64,000 nt of DNA from Pseudomonas brassicacearum (lineage in GTDB: Bacteria > Pseudomonadota > Gammaproteobacteria > Pseudomonadales > Pseudomonadaceae), in contig NZ_MOBK01000006.1 in the NCBI RefSeq assembly GCF_003732265.1, positions 124,001 to 188,000 on the forward strand, read 5' to 3'. Under the pieces are notes generated by a model. The model made no database searches. It was not told where the DNA came from and saw nothing but the letters and a program-made list of their open reading frames with translations. Positions 1 to 8,584 of the stretch are shown piece after piece. The translations under genes were made by a program, and so were the position numbers. Each line of letters begins with the position of its first letter. The stretch's first letter is position 1.

Positions 1-689
1 GTCATAATGGTTCGATATCGGTTCTGAACTTGAAAAGTTTTGAGCCGATCGCAAGCGTCCCCAACTCTTCCGGCTTCTGCCCACGTGTTTTCTCGAAAAA
101 CGCCGATCTGGTGTGGTGCCTGGAAAACAGCAGATTTGCACTTGTTAATGCCAGGTTTGCTCGTGTGGAAAAAATATTTCAACTTCGAGGTTGCTTTTTT
201 TGGGATGCTTTGCTTTTGAGTCCTGATGAGCGGTATGTTTTTATCAGTAATCAAAGTGATGGGACGATAAATAAGTTTGATGTGCCGGCGAATGCCTTCG
301 TTGGGAAAAGTGCCAAATATGCGCTAACGCCGTCTCCTTATTATGAGCTCTCATACTGTGCGTTAAGTCCTGATGGGCGTCGCATTTATGTGAGTTCTCA
401 TAGTGAAAACAGGGTTGTTGTACTGGATTCCGCGAATTTGCAAGTTATTCAATCAGTCAGTACTGGGAAGGAGCCCGGGGCAATCGCTATTAGCCCGGAT
501 GGCCGATTGGCTTTTTACGGTAGTCGTGTCGAGAATAAAATCAGGGTTTTTGACACCCTGAATTTTCAGGAGGTGCGAGCCTATGACGTGCCAGGAGTGG
601 TGAACCAATTGCGCATCAGCCCCGATGGCGCATGCCTTTATGTTGGGTACAGAGTGTTAACGAAATTGACTGTTATTCGGATTAGATAG
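1..689 (+). CDS. YncE-like beta-propeller protein, 5' end outside window
   Basis: The reading frame is open from base 3 to the first bases of the window, and the residues before the first possible start (TTG at 30) already fit a propeller strand (NGSISVLNL), so the gene very probably begins upstream. The visible ~228 residues carry repeated blades with the hallmark LSPDG/ISPDG turns (LSPDERYVF, LSPDGRRIY, ISPDGRLAF, ISPDGACLY), as in YncE/SMP-30-like seven-bladed propellers often annotated as 40-residue YVTN repeat proteins. Such proteins bind ligands or partners; no catalytic residues can be named. Codon usage is visibly more AT-rich than in the neighbouring wsp genes, which suggests an accessory or recently acquired gene. 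No signal peptide can be judged because the N-terminus is missing. Confidence 0.75.
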   Translation, partial: HNGSISVLNLKSFEPIASVPNSSGFCPRVFSKNADLVWCLENSRFALVNARFARVEKIFQLRGCFFWDALLLSPDERYVFISNQSDGTINKFDVPANAFVGKSAKYALTPSPYYELSYCALSPDGRRIYVSSHSENRVVVLDSANLQVIQSVSTGKEPGAIAISPDGRLAFYGSRVENKIRVFDTLNFQEVRAYDVPGVVNQLRISPDGACLYVGYRVLTKLTVIRIR

Positions 690-1182
690 TTGAAATAGCG
701 CACTTTGGGCGGATTTATTTGTTTTTTCACGGCGTTTCGAGAAAAACAGAAGCAACGATGCCGCGACGGATAAATTAAAGTGGGAAGGGCAGTCGATATG
801 TACAAAACCTGCGTGATGCTGGTGGATGAGGAGAGCTTTATGGAGAAACCCTCCCGCCCATCTCTTCAAGTCTAAACATACCAATGAGCTTGTGTAGTGG
901 TCTAATTTCCCCGGACACCTCGATAGGTGGAAAATGCACTTGTCGAGGAGTTTTCCATGTGCTCGCGAGGGCATTGCCAGCCGCGCCACAAAATTCAATG
1001 GCAACCACGGTCCATTTTCCTCCAACTCCCCCTTGGCGCCCCCTCGATCTAACGGAAAGACCCATCCAGAAGGCCTTCCTTCCGTTTTCTCTCCCAAGGT
1101 CAAGAACCGGCAAACCCTCGTCTTATAAATGAAACACCCTCAGCTATACTCCGCAGCATTTGAACCGCCCCGAGGACTGACT
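690..1182. other. Non-coding stretch with a possible insertion-sequence end
   Basis: About 490 bases lie between the propeller gene and wspA. No frame here shows Pseudomonas-like coding character. The segment near 891-960 (core TAGTGGTCTAATTTCCCCGG, then GACACC, then an AGGAG box and ATG at 958) looks like the terminal repeat plus ribosome-binding site that precedes the transposase of some IS3-type elements, but no transposase follows. It may be an IS relic. The remainder, up to the wspA ribosome-binding site, shows nothing I can name; it must hold the wspA promoter, but no convincing -35/-10 pair was found. Confidence 0.35.
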
Positions 1183-2805
1183 GTGAAGAACTGGACGTTA
1201 CGCCAACGCATCTTGGCGAGCTTTGCGGTGATTATCGCCATCATGTTGCTGATGGTCGTCGTCTCGTATTCCCGGCTGTTGAAGATTGAAGCCAGCGAAG
1301 CCAGCGTTCGTGATGACGCGTTGCCCGGGGTCTATTACAGCTCGACGATTCGCGGCGCCTGGGTCGACAGTTTTCTCCAGATTCAGGAAATGCTGGGCCT
1401 GAAGGAAGGGCAGGGCATCAGTGCCGAAGACGCCGCAGACTTCAAAAACTACGAAGCGCGCGTGCAGGAAGCGATGAGTAACTATCGCGCCACCGTGACG
1501 ACAGATGAAGACAAAGTCGAATTCGCGACCTTCGAAAAACTCCATGAGGAATACGGCAAGCTCCTGGCCGCGGTGCTCGATTTGCACAAGCGCAATCAAG
1601 AGGCCGACGCCATCAAGTTGTTCAACGAACAACTGACCCCGGCCTGGACTGCGGGGCGCGTCAAACTCAATGACATCCTGCGTGAAAACAAAGCGGTGGC
1701 CGACCAGGACATTGCGAACATCGACGACGCCGTGTTGACCGCCAAAATCATCATGGGCGTTTCCCTGCTGGTCGCTGTACTGGCCGCCGGCCTCTGCGGT
1801 CTGCTGTTGATGCGCGCGATCATGGCGCCGATGAACCGCATTGTGAAAATCCTCGAAATCATGCGTACCGGCGATCTCAGCGGGCGCTTGAACCTGGAGC
1901 GCAAGGACGAATTCGGAGCCGTGGAAACCGGCTTCAACGACATGATGACCGAACTCACTTCGCTCGTGTCTCAGGCCCAACGCTCATCGGTACAGGTCAC
2001 CACGTCGGTCACCGAGATCGCCGCCACCTCCAAGCAACAGCAGGCCACCGCCACCGAAACCGCCGCCACCACCACCGAAATCGGTGCGACGTCCCGTGAA
2101 ATCGCCGCGACGTCCCGTGATCTGGTGCGCACCATGACTGAAGTGTCCACCGCGGCCGATCAGGCCTCGGTGCTCGCCGGTTCCGGGCAGCAAGGCCTGG
2201 CGCGGATGGAAGACACCATGCACTCGGTGATGGGTGCGGCCGATCTGGTCAACGCCAAACTGGCGATTCTCAACGAAAAGGCCGGCAACATTAACCAGGT
2301 GGTGGTGACCATCGTCAAAGTCGCCGACCAGACCAACCTGCTGTCGCTGAACGCCGCCATCGAGGCCGAGAAGGCCGGTGAATACGGGCGCGGTTTTGCC
2401 GTGGTCGCCACTGAAGTGCGACGTCTTGCAGACCAGACCGCCGTGGCGACTTACGACATCGAGCAGATGGTGCGCGAGATCCAGTCGGCGGTATCCGCTG
2501 GCGTCATGGGCATGGATAAATTCTCCGAAGAAGTGCGCCGTGGCATGTCCGAAGTGCAGCAAGTCGGTGAGCAGCTGTCGCAGATCATCCATCAGGTTCA
2601 GGCGCTGGCGCCGCGGGTGTTGATGGTCAACGAAGGCATGCAGGCCCAGGCCACCGGCGCCGAGCAGATCAATCACGCGCTGGTGCAGTTGGGTGATGCC
2701 AGCAGCCAGACCGTCGAGTCGTTGCGCCAGGCCAGTTTTGCCATCGACGAACTGAGCCAGGTCGCCGTCGGCCTGCGCAGTGGCGTTTCGCGATTCAAAG
2801 TCTGA
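1183..2805 (+). CDS. wspA: WspA, surface-sensing methyl-accepting chemoreceptor
   Basis: Membrane chemoreceptor of the Wsp system, which responds to surface growth and drives the kinase WspE. I place the start at GTG 1183 (MKNWTLRQRIL), which has GAGGA at 1172-1176; this gives 540 residues, close to the known WspA length. Order of parts: TM1 about 11-31, a periplasmic four-helix sensing region, TM2 about 188-210, HAMP to about 265, then a long cytoplasmic signalling coiled coil with the conserved hairpin tip near 381-400 (ADQTNLLSLNAAIEAEKAGE). Its stop overlaps the wspB start (TGATG), so it heads a translationally coupled operon. In pseudomonads mutations in this operon give wrinkly colonies through raised c-di-GMP; here the frame is intact. 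Confidence 0.95.
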   Translation: MKNWTLRQRILASFAVIIAIMLLMVVVSYSRLLKIEASEASVRDDALPGVYYSSTIRGAWVDSFLQIQEMLGLKEGQGISAEDAADFKNYEARVQEAMSNYRATVTTDEDKVEFATFEKLHEEYGKLLAAVLDLHKRNQEADAIKLFNEQLTPAWTAGRVKLNDILRENKAVADQDIANIDDAVLTAKIIMGVSLLVAVLAAGLCGLLLMRAIMAPMNRIVKILEIMRTGDLSGRLNLERKDEFGAVETGFNDMMTELTSLVSQAQRSSVQVTTSVTEIAATSKQQQATATETAATTTEIGATSREIAATSRDLVRTMTEVSTAADQASVLAGSGQQGLARMEDTMHSVMGAADLVNAKLAILNEKAGNINQVVVTIVKVADQTNLLSLNAAIEAEKAGEYGRGFAVVATEVRRLADQTAVATYDIEQMVREIQSAVSAGVMGMDKFSEEVRRGMSEVQQVGEQLSQIIHQVQALAPRVLMVNEGMQAQATGAEQINHALVQLGDASSQTVESLRQASFAIDELSQVAVGLRSGVSRFKV

Positions 2806-3341
2806 TGAACGAACTCGCGGCCAAACGCGGCGCCGTGGCGCCGGTCAAGCACTCGCTGTACCTGGTGTTTCGCATCGGCAGCGAGCGCTTTGCCTTGCAG
2901 GCCATCGAAGTGGCGGAAGTGCTGCCGCGGCTTCCGTTGAAACCGATTGCTCAAGCGCCACATTGGGTCGCCGGGGTGTTTGCCTATCGTGGCGCGGTAG
3001 TACCGGTGATCGACGTCAGTGCGCTGACCTTCGGGCAACCGGCGCAGGCCCGGACCAGCACGCGGTTGGTGCTGGTCAATTACCGCCCCAATGAATCAAC
3101 CCCGACGCAATGGCTGGGGCTGATTCTGGAGCAGGCGACTGACACGCTGCGGTGCAACCCGGCGGACTTCAAGCCCTATGGCCTGGACAATCGGCAGGCG
3201 CCTTACCTCGGGCCGGTGCGCGAAGATGCGCAAGGTTTGCTGCAATGGGTGCGTGTCGCCGATTTGCTCGATGATCAGGTTCGCGCGTTGTTGTTCCCGT
3301 CGCCGCCTCTCGATCCGGCGCTGCTTGAGGAGCGGCCATGA
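2805..3341 (+). CDS. wspB: WspB, CheW-like coupling protein
   Basis: CheW-type adaptor of 178 residues, expected to link the receptor WspA to the histidine kinase WspE in the cytoplasm. The body is one CheW beta-barrel domain (about 20-165), seen in YLVFRIGSERFALQAIEVAEV and in the WVAGVFAYRGAVVPVIDV strand pair. The start ATG overlaps the wspA stop by one base and the end overlaps wspC by four bases (ATGA), so it is clearly part of the same transcript. A second CheW-like protein (WspD) is encoded two genes downstream, as in other Wsp operons. Confidence 0.93.
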   Translation: MNELAAKRGAVAPVKHSLYLVFRIGSERFALQAIEVAEVLPRLPLKPIAQAPHWVAGVFAYRGAVVPVIDVSALTFGQPAQARTSTRLVLVNYRPNESTPTQWLGLILEQATDTLRCNPADFKPYGLDNRQAPYLGPVREDAQGLLQWVRVADLLDDQVRALLFPSPPLDPALLEERP

Positions 3342-4600
3342 GCGGCGATCAACGATTTTTCGATTACCTCAAGGAGCGCATCGGCCTCGACGTGACGTCG
3401 GTCGGCCCGGCGATCATCGAGCGCGCGGTGCGCCAGCGCAGCATTGCCTCCCGCGCGCTGACGGCAGATGAGTATTGGCACACGCTGCAAGGTTCGCAGG
3501 ATGAACAGCAGGCGCTGATCGAAGCGGTGATCGTGCCCGAGACCTGGTTTTTCCGTTACCCGGAATCCTTCGCGACGTTGGCGAAACTGGCCGGCAAGCG
3601 CCTGGCCGAGATCAACTACATGCGCGCGCTGCGGATTCTCAGCCTGCCGTGTTCCACCGGCGAAGAACCGTATTCCATTGCCATGGCCTTGCTCGATGCC
3701 GGGCTCAAGCCGCATCAATTCAAGGTGGAAGGCATGGACGTCAGCCCGCTGTCGGTAGAAAAAGCCCGACGCGCGCTGTACGGAAAAAACTCGTTTCGCG
3801 GTCAGGACATTGCTTTTCGTGACCGGCATTTCAGCGCCGAAGGTGACGTCTATCGCCTCAGTAATCGCGTGTTGGAGCAGGTGCGTTTGCAGGTCGGCAA
3901 CCTGCTCGATCCGGCGTTGCTGGCCAGCGAGCCACCGTATGATTTTGTGTTCTGTCGCAACCTGCTGATCTATTTTGATCAGCCGACCCAGCAGCAGGTA
4001 TTCGAGGTGCTCAAGCGCCTGACCCATGTCGACGGCGTGCTGTTTATCGGCCCGGCCGAGGGCGGTTTGCTCGGGCGTTTTGGTATGCGGTCGATTGGCA
4101 TTGCGCAGTCGTTTGCGTTCAGCCGTCAGAGTGTGCCGGAGCCCGAACCGTTTCCCGTGTTCGTGCCAGCGCCGCTGCCGGTGCGCCAACCGGTGCGCAA
4201 CGTGCCACCGCCCCCGGTGCGCAATCGACCGTTCGCCCCCGTCACGCCGCCCCCCCTCACGACGAAAGCCTCGGACGCCACCGCGTTGCTCGCGAACATC
4301 GCCGTGCTGGCCAACGAAGGCAAAAGTGTCGAAGCGCGCCTCGCGTGCGAACAGTATTTGCGCAGTCACGAACCGGTCGCCCAGGTGTTTTATTGGCTGG
4401 GGTTGCTCAGCGACGTCAGTGGCAACGCCCTCGAAGCCCAAGGCTTTTATCGCAAGGCGTTGTACCTTGAACCGCAACATCCCGACGCGTTGATGCACCT
4501 GGCAGCCTTGCTGCAATCCCAGGGCGATGCGGCGGGCGCGAGACGATTGCAGGACCGCGCCGCCCGCAGCGAGCGCGCCGACAGTGAGCGTAAACGATGA
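3338..4600 (+). CDS. wspC: WspC, CheR-type receptor methyltransferase with TPR tail
   Basis: SAM-dependent glutamate methyltransferase that should methylate WspA and so raise signalling, opposed by WspF. The 420 residues contain an N-terminal CheR helical domain, the SAM-binding domain with LPCSTGEEPYSIAMAL near 103, and the FVFCRNLLIYFD segment characteristic of CheR. A proline-rich linker (about 268-310, with repeated PVR/PPP) leads to a C-terminal TPR-like region (about 315-415: AEGFYRKALYLEPQHPDALM-type repeats). That TPR extension is the known distinction of WspC from simple CheR. Overlaps wspB and wspD by four bases on each side. Confidence 0.93.
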   Translation: MSGDQRFFDYLKERIGLDVTSVGPAIIERAVRQRSIASRALTADEYWHTLQGSQDEQQALIEAVIVPETWFFRYPESFATLAKLAGKRLAEINYMRALRILSLPCSTGEEPYSIAMALLDAGLKPHQFKVEGMDVSPLSVEKARRALYGKNSFRGQDIAFRDRHFSAEGDVYRLSNRVLEQVRLQVGNLLDPALLASEPPYDFVFCRNLLIYFDQPTQQQVFEVLKRLTHVDGVLFIGPAEGGLLGRFGMRSIGIAQSFAFSRQSVPEPEPFPVFVPAPLPVRQPVRNVPPPPVRNRPFAPVTPPPLTTKASDATALLANIAVLANEGKSVEARLACEQYLRSHEPVAQVFYWLGLLSDVSGNALEAQGFYRKALYLEPQHPDALMHLAALLQSQGDAAGARRLQDRAARSERADSERKR

Positions 4601-5280
4601 ACGCCTCCGACACCTTGAACGTCACCCATGAAGATGCCCAGGCCATCGACGATTGCTGGAACCGCATCGGTATCCACGGTGACAAGTCCTGCCCGCTGCT
4701 GGCCGAGCACATTCACTGTCGCAACTGCGCGGTGTACTCGGCCGCCGCCACGCGTTTGCTTGATCGCTATGCGTTGCAGCAGGACGACCGCGTGCAACAC
4801 TCGGCGATGGTCGAAACCGAGGTAAAAACCCGTTCGCTGTTGATGTTCCGGCTCGGTGAAGAATGGCTGGCGCTGGCCACTCGCAGCCTCGTGGAAGTGG
4901 CGCCGTTGCAAGCCATCCATTCCTTGCCGCATCAGCGCTCCCGGGCCTTGCTCGGCGTTGCGAATGTGCGAGGCGCGTTGGTCGCGTGCCTGTCTCTGGT
5001 GGAGTTGCTCGGGCTCGACGCCACCAATAATGTGGCGTCCAGTGCGCGGGTCATGCCGCGCATGTTGATCATCGCGGCCCATGGTGGCCCGGTGGTGGTG
5101 CCGGTGGACGAGGTCGACGGGATTCATGGCATCGACGAGCGCATTCTCGAGGCCGCCTCACAATCTGGCACTCAGGCCAGCGGCAAGTACACCCGTGGCG
5201 TGTTGCCCTTCAAGGGTCGTAGCTTGCGTTGGCTGGATGAAGAACAATTGCTGTCCGCTGTGACCCGGAGCCTCACATGA
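4597..5280 (+). CDS. wspD: WspD, CheW-like coupling protein
   Basis: Second CheW-type adaptor of the operon, 227 residues. Unlike WspB it has an N-terminal extension (about 1-75) with a small cysteine-rich patch (CPLLAEHIHCRNCAVYS) before the CheW domain (about 80-220; MFRLGEEWLALATRSLVEV and LLGVANVRGALVACLSL). The role of the extension is not known to me; the three cysteines and a histidine could bind a metal, but this is only inferred. It is thought to connect WspA and WspE in the receptor array. Start overlaps wspC and the end overlaps wspE by four bases (ATGA). Confidence 0.92.
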   Translation: MNASDTLNVTHEDAQAIDDCWNRIGIHGDKSCPLLAEHIHCRNCAVYSAAATRLLDRYALQQDDRVQHSAMVETEVKTRSLLMFRLGEEWLALATRSLVEVAPLQAIHSLPHQRSRALLGVANVRGALVACLSLVELLGLDATNNVASSARVMPRMLIIAAHGGPVVVPVDEVDGIHGIDERILEAASQSGTQASGKYTRGVLPFKGRSLRWLDEEQLLSAVTRSLT

Positions 5281-7529
5281 CCCCCGAGCAAATGCGCGAC
5301 GCCTCGTTGCTGGAGCTGTTCAGCCTTGAAGCCGAGGCCCAGACCCAGGTCCTGAGCGCAGGTCTGTTGGCGTTGGAGCGCAATCCGACCCAGGCCGATC
5401 AACTCGAATCCTGCATGCGTGCGGCGCATTCGCTCAAGGGCGCGGCGCGGATCGTCGGTGTCGACGCCGGGGTCAGCGTCGCGCATGTGATGGAAGATTG
5501 TCTGGTCAGTGCCCAGGAAGGGCGCCTGTACCTGCGGCCCGAGCACATTGATGCGTTGTTGCAAGGCACCGACCTGCTGATGCGCATCGCCACGCCCAAC
5601 AACAGCGTGACGCCGGCGGATATCGAAACGTATGTGGGGCTGATGACGCGGTTGCTCGATCCGCTGGCGCCCGAGCGTCAACCCGAACAACCCCGCGTAG
5701 AGCTGCCGGTTCCGGTGGTTGAACCGCCGCCCGCCGCGCCAGTTGATGCTCCCAAAAAGAGCAAACGCACCACCGAAAACGGTGAGCGCGTACTGCGCGT
5801 GACGGCCGAACGCTTGAACAGCCTGCTCGACCTGTCGAGCAAATCCCTGGTCGAAACCCAACGTCTCAAGCCGCACCTGGCGACCATGCAGCGCCTCAAG
5901 CGCATGCAGAATAACGGTCTGCGGGCCCTGGAAAATCTCAATGTGCACCTCAAGGATCACGCCTTGAGTCTGGAAGCCCAGGAAGCGCTCGAAGATGCGC
6001 GACGCTTGCTGGCGGAATCCCAGCAACTGCTGATCGAGAAAAACGCCGAGCTGGATGAATTTGCCTGGCAGGCCAGTCAGCGCGCGCAAGTGTTGTACGA
6101 CACCGCGTTGGCCTGTCGCATGCGCCCGTTTGCCGATGTGTTGACCGGGCAGGTGCGCATGGTTCGCGATCTGGGCCGGGACCTGGGCAAACAGGTTCGG
6201 TTGGAGATCGAGGGCGAGAAAACCCAGGTCGACCGCGACGTCCTGGAAAAACTCGAAGCGCCGCTGACGCACTTGCTGCGCAATGCCGTGGATCACGGCA
6301 TCGAATCCCCGGAACAACGGCTGCTGGCCGGTAAACCGGCGGAAGGGCTGATTTGTCTGCGCGCCTCCCATCAGGCCGGATTGCTGGTGCTGGAATTGAG
6401 TGATGACGGACATGGTGTCGATCTGGAAAAGGTCCGCCGCACCGTCATCGAGCGGCAGTTATCCCCAGCCGAAACCGCCGCTCAACTCAGTGAAGAAGAG
6501 CTGCTGACGTTTTTATTCTTGCCCGGTTTCAGCCTGCGCGACACGGTCACCGAAGTGTCCGGGCGTGGCGTGGGACTGGATGCGGTACAGCACATGGTCC
6601 GCCAGTTGCGCGGCGCGGTGGTGCTGGAGCAGACGGCGGGCGAGGGCAGTCGTTTCCACCTCGAAGTGCCGCTGACGCTGTCGGTGGTCCGCAGCCTGGT
6701 GGTGGAGGTCGGTGACGAGGCTTATGCGTTTCCGCTGGCCCACATCGAGCGCATGTGCGACCTCGAGCCGCAAGACATCGTGCAGGTCGAAGGACGACAA
6801 CACTTCTGGCACGAAGGGCGGCATGTCGGGTTGGTGGCGGCCAGTCAGCTGTTGCAGCGCCCGATCAACCCGAACAGTCAGCAAACCCTCAAGGTCGTGG
6901 TCATCCGCGAGCGCGACGCGATTTACGGCGTAGCGGTCGAGCGTTTTATCGGCGAGAGGACGTTAGTTGTATTGCCGCTGGACGAACGTCTGGGCAAGGT
7001 GCAGGACATCTCCGCCGGGGCCTTGCTCGACGACGGTTCGGTGGTGCTGATTGTCGACGTCGAAGACATGCTGCGTTCGGTGGATAAGCTGCTCAATACC
7101 GGGCGCCTGGAACGCATTGCCCGCCACAGCAATCAAGCGGTCGAGGCGGCGCGCAAGCGGATTCTGGTGGTCGACGATTCGCTCACGGTTCGCGAGTTGC
7201 AACGCAAGCTGCTGCTCAATCGCGGCTACGAGGTGGCGGTGGCCGTTGATGGTATGGATGGCTGGAACGCCCTGCGTTCGGAGGATTTCGATCTGCTGAT
7301 CACCGACATTGATATGCCGCGCATGGATGGCATCGAATTGGTGTCATTGTTGCGCCGCGACAACCGCCTGCAATCGCTGCCGGTGATGGTGGTGTCGTAC
7401 AAGGATCGTGAAGAGGACCGTCGTCGTGGACTCGACGCCGGGGCCGACTATTATCTAGCCAAAGCCAGTTTTCATGACGATGCCCTGCTTGATGCGGTGG
7501 CTGAGCTCATCGGAGGAGCACGGGCATGA
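5277..7529 (+). CDS. wspE: WspE, hybrid CheA histidine kinase with receiver domain
   Basis: CheA-CheY hybrid of 750 residues that phosphorylates WspR (activating c-di-GMP synthesis) and WspF. Domains: N-terminal HPt with the phosphorylated histidine at H51 (AAHSLKGAARIVG), a proline-rich linker around 140-160, dimerisation helices, a CheA-type ATPase (RNAVDHGIESPEQR, then ELSDDGHGVDLEKV and GRGVGLDAVQHMV), a CheW-like regulatory domain, and a C-terminal receiver (RILVVDDS... LLITDIDMPRMDG) about 625-745. All catalytic boxes look intact. It overlaps wspD and wspF by four bases on each side. The P. aeruginosa protein is of similar length. Confidence 0.95.
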   Translation: MTPEQMRDASLLELFSLEAEAQTQVLSAGLLALERNPTQADQLESCMRAAHSLKGAARIVGVDAGVSVAHVMEDCLVSAQEGRLYLRPEHIDALLQGTDLLMRIATPNNSVTPADIETYVGLMTRLLDPLAPERQPEQPRVELPVPVVEPPPAAPVDAPKKSKRTTENGERVLRVTAERLNSLLDLSSKSLVETQRLKPHLATMQRLKRMQNNGLRALENLNVHLKDHALSLEAQEALEDARRLLAESQQLLIEKNAELDEFAWQASQRAQVLYDTALACRMRPFADVLTGQVRMVRDLGRDLGKQVRLEIEGEKTQVDRDVLEKLEAPLTHLLRNAVDHGIESPEQRLLAGKPAEGLICLRASHQAGLLVLELSDDGHGVDLEKVRRTVIERQLSPAETAAQLSEEELLTFLFLPGFSLRDTVTEVSGRGVGLDAVQHMVRQLRGAVVLEQTAGEGSRFHLEVPLTLSVVRSLVVEVGDEAYAFPLAHIERMCDLEPQDIVQVEGRQHFWHEGRHVGLVAASQLLQRPINPNSQQTLKVVVIRERDAIYGVAVERFIGERTLVVLPLDERLGKVQDISAGALLDDGSVVLIVDVEDMLRSVDKLLNTGRLERIARHSNQAVEAARKRILVVDDSLTVRELQRKLLLNRGYEVAVAVDGMDGWNALRSEDFDLLITDIDMPRMDGIELVSLLRRDNRLQSLPVMVVSYKDREEDRRRGLDAGADYYLAKASFHDDALLDAVAELIGGARA

Positions 7530-8536
7530 AAATCGCAATCGTCAACGACATGCCCATGGCGGTGGAGGCCTTGCGCCGCGCCTTGGCGTTTGAGCCGGCG
7601 CACCAGGTGATCTGGGTCGCCAGTGATGGCCAGGAAGCGGTGCAAAAGTGCGCCGAACAGACACCGGACCTGATCCTGATGGATTTGATCATGCCGGTGA
7701 TGGACGGGGTTGAGGCCACTCGGCGGATCATGGCCGAAACGCCGTGTGCCATTGTGATCGTCACCGTCGATCGCCAGCAGAACGTGCACCGGGTGTTCGA
7801 GGCCATGGGCCACGGCGCGCTGGACGTGGTCGATACCCCGGCGCTCGGTGCCGGCAACGCCCAGGAAGCGGCGGCGCCGTTGTTGCGCAAGATCATGAAC
7901 ATTGGCTGGCTGATCGGCGAGCGGGGTAATCGCGAGCGAACGGTGCCGAGCCCGCTGCGCAGTTCCGCCTCGCGCCAGCGCCTGATCGCCATCGGCTCAT
8001 CCGCCGGTGGGCCGGCCGCGCTGGAAATCCTGCTCAAGGGCTTGCCGCGGGATTTTTCGGCGGCCATCGTGCTGGTTCAGCATGTCGACCAGGTGTTCGC
8101 CGCCGGCATGGCCGAATGGCTTGGCAGTGCCAGCGGCTTGAACGTGCGTCTGGCAGTCGAGGGCGAAGCCCCTCAGGCTGGAACCGTGTTGCTGGCCGGC
8201 ACCAACCACCATATTCGATTATTGAAAAACGGCACGCTGGCCTACACCGCCGAACCGGTCAACGAAATCTACCGGCCCTCGATCGATGTGTTTTTCGAGA
8301 GCGTGGCCAATTACTGGAACGGTGACGCCGTAGGGGTTTTGTTGACGGGCATGGGGCGCGATGGCGCGCAGGGGCTTAAACTCATGCGCCAACAAGGTTA
8401 CCTGACCATCGCTCAGGACCAGAAAAGCAGTGCGGTATACGGAATGCCCAAAGCGGCCGCGGCCATCGACGCCGCCATGGAGATTCGTCCACTGGACAAG
8501 ATAGCGCCACGATTGCTGGAGATATTCGCCAAATGA
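7526..8536 (+). CDS. wspF: WspF, CheB-type methylesterase, negative regulator
   Basis: Receiver-methylesterase of 336 residues that demethylates WspA and shuts the pathway down; loss of WspF is the classic cause of constitutive c-di-GMP and wrinkly colonies. The receiver (1-125) has the phospho-acceptor D53 (LILMDLIMPVMDG). The CheB domain carries the catalytic triad: Ser near 158 (AIGSSAGGPAALE), His 186 (LVQHVDQ) and Asp 279 (GMGRDGAQG). The gene is full length with no frameshift, so the pathway should be adaptable in this strain. Overlaps wspE by four bases; a 48-base gap separates it from wspR. Confidence 0.95.
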   Translation: MKIAIVNDMPMAVEALRRALAFEPAHQVIWVASDGQEAVQKCAEQTPDLILMDLIMPVMDGVEATRRIMAETPCAIVIVTVDRQQNVHRVFEAMGHGALDVVDTPALGAGNAQEAAAPLLRKIMNIGWLIGERGNRERTVPSPLRSSASRQRLIAIGSSAGGPAALEILLKGLPRDFSAAIVLVQHVDQVFAAGMAEWLGSASGLNVRLAVEGEAPQAGTVLLAGTNHHIRLLKNGTLAYTAEPVNEIYRPSIDVFFESVANYWNGDAVGVLLTGMGRDGAQGLKLMRQQGYLTIAQDQKSSAVYGMPKAAAAIDAAMEIRPLDKIAPRLLEIFAK

Positions 8537-8584
8537 CCGCCAATAGCAGCAATCCTGGCGCAAGTAGTACTCAGGTGACCGAAC

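Noticed and set aside
657..1132. Several overlapping short frames upstream of wspA
   Set aside because: No ribosome-binding sites or coherent codon use, and the peptides look random.
1198..2676. Long minus-strand frames opposite wspA
   Set aside because: wspA is a clear chemoreceptor; the antisense peptides are histidine- and glycine-rich with no motifs.
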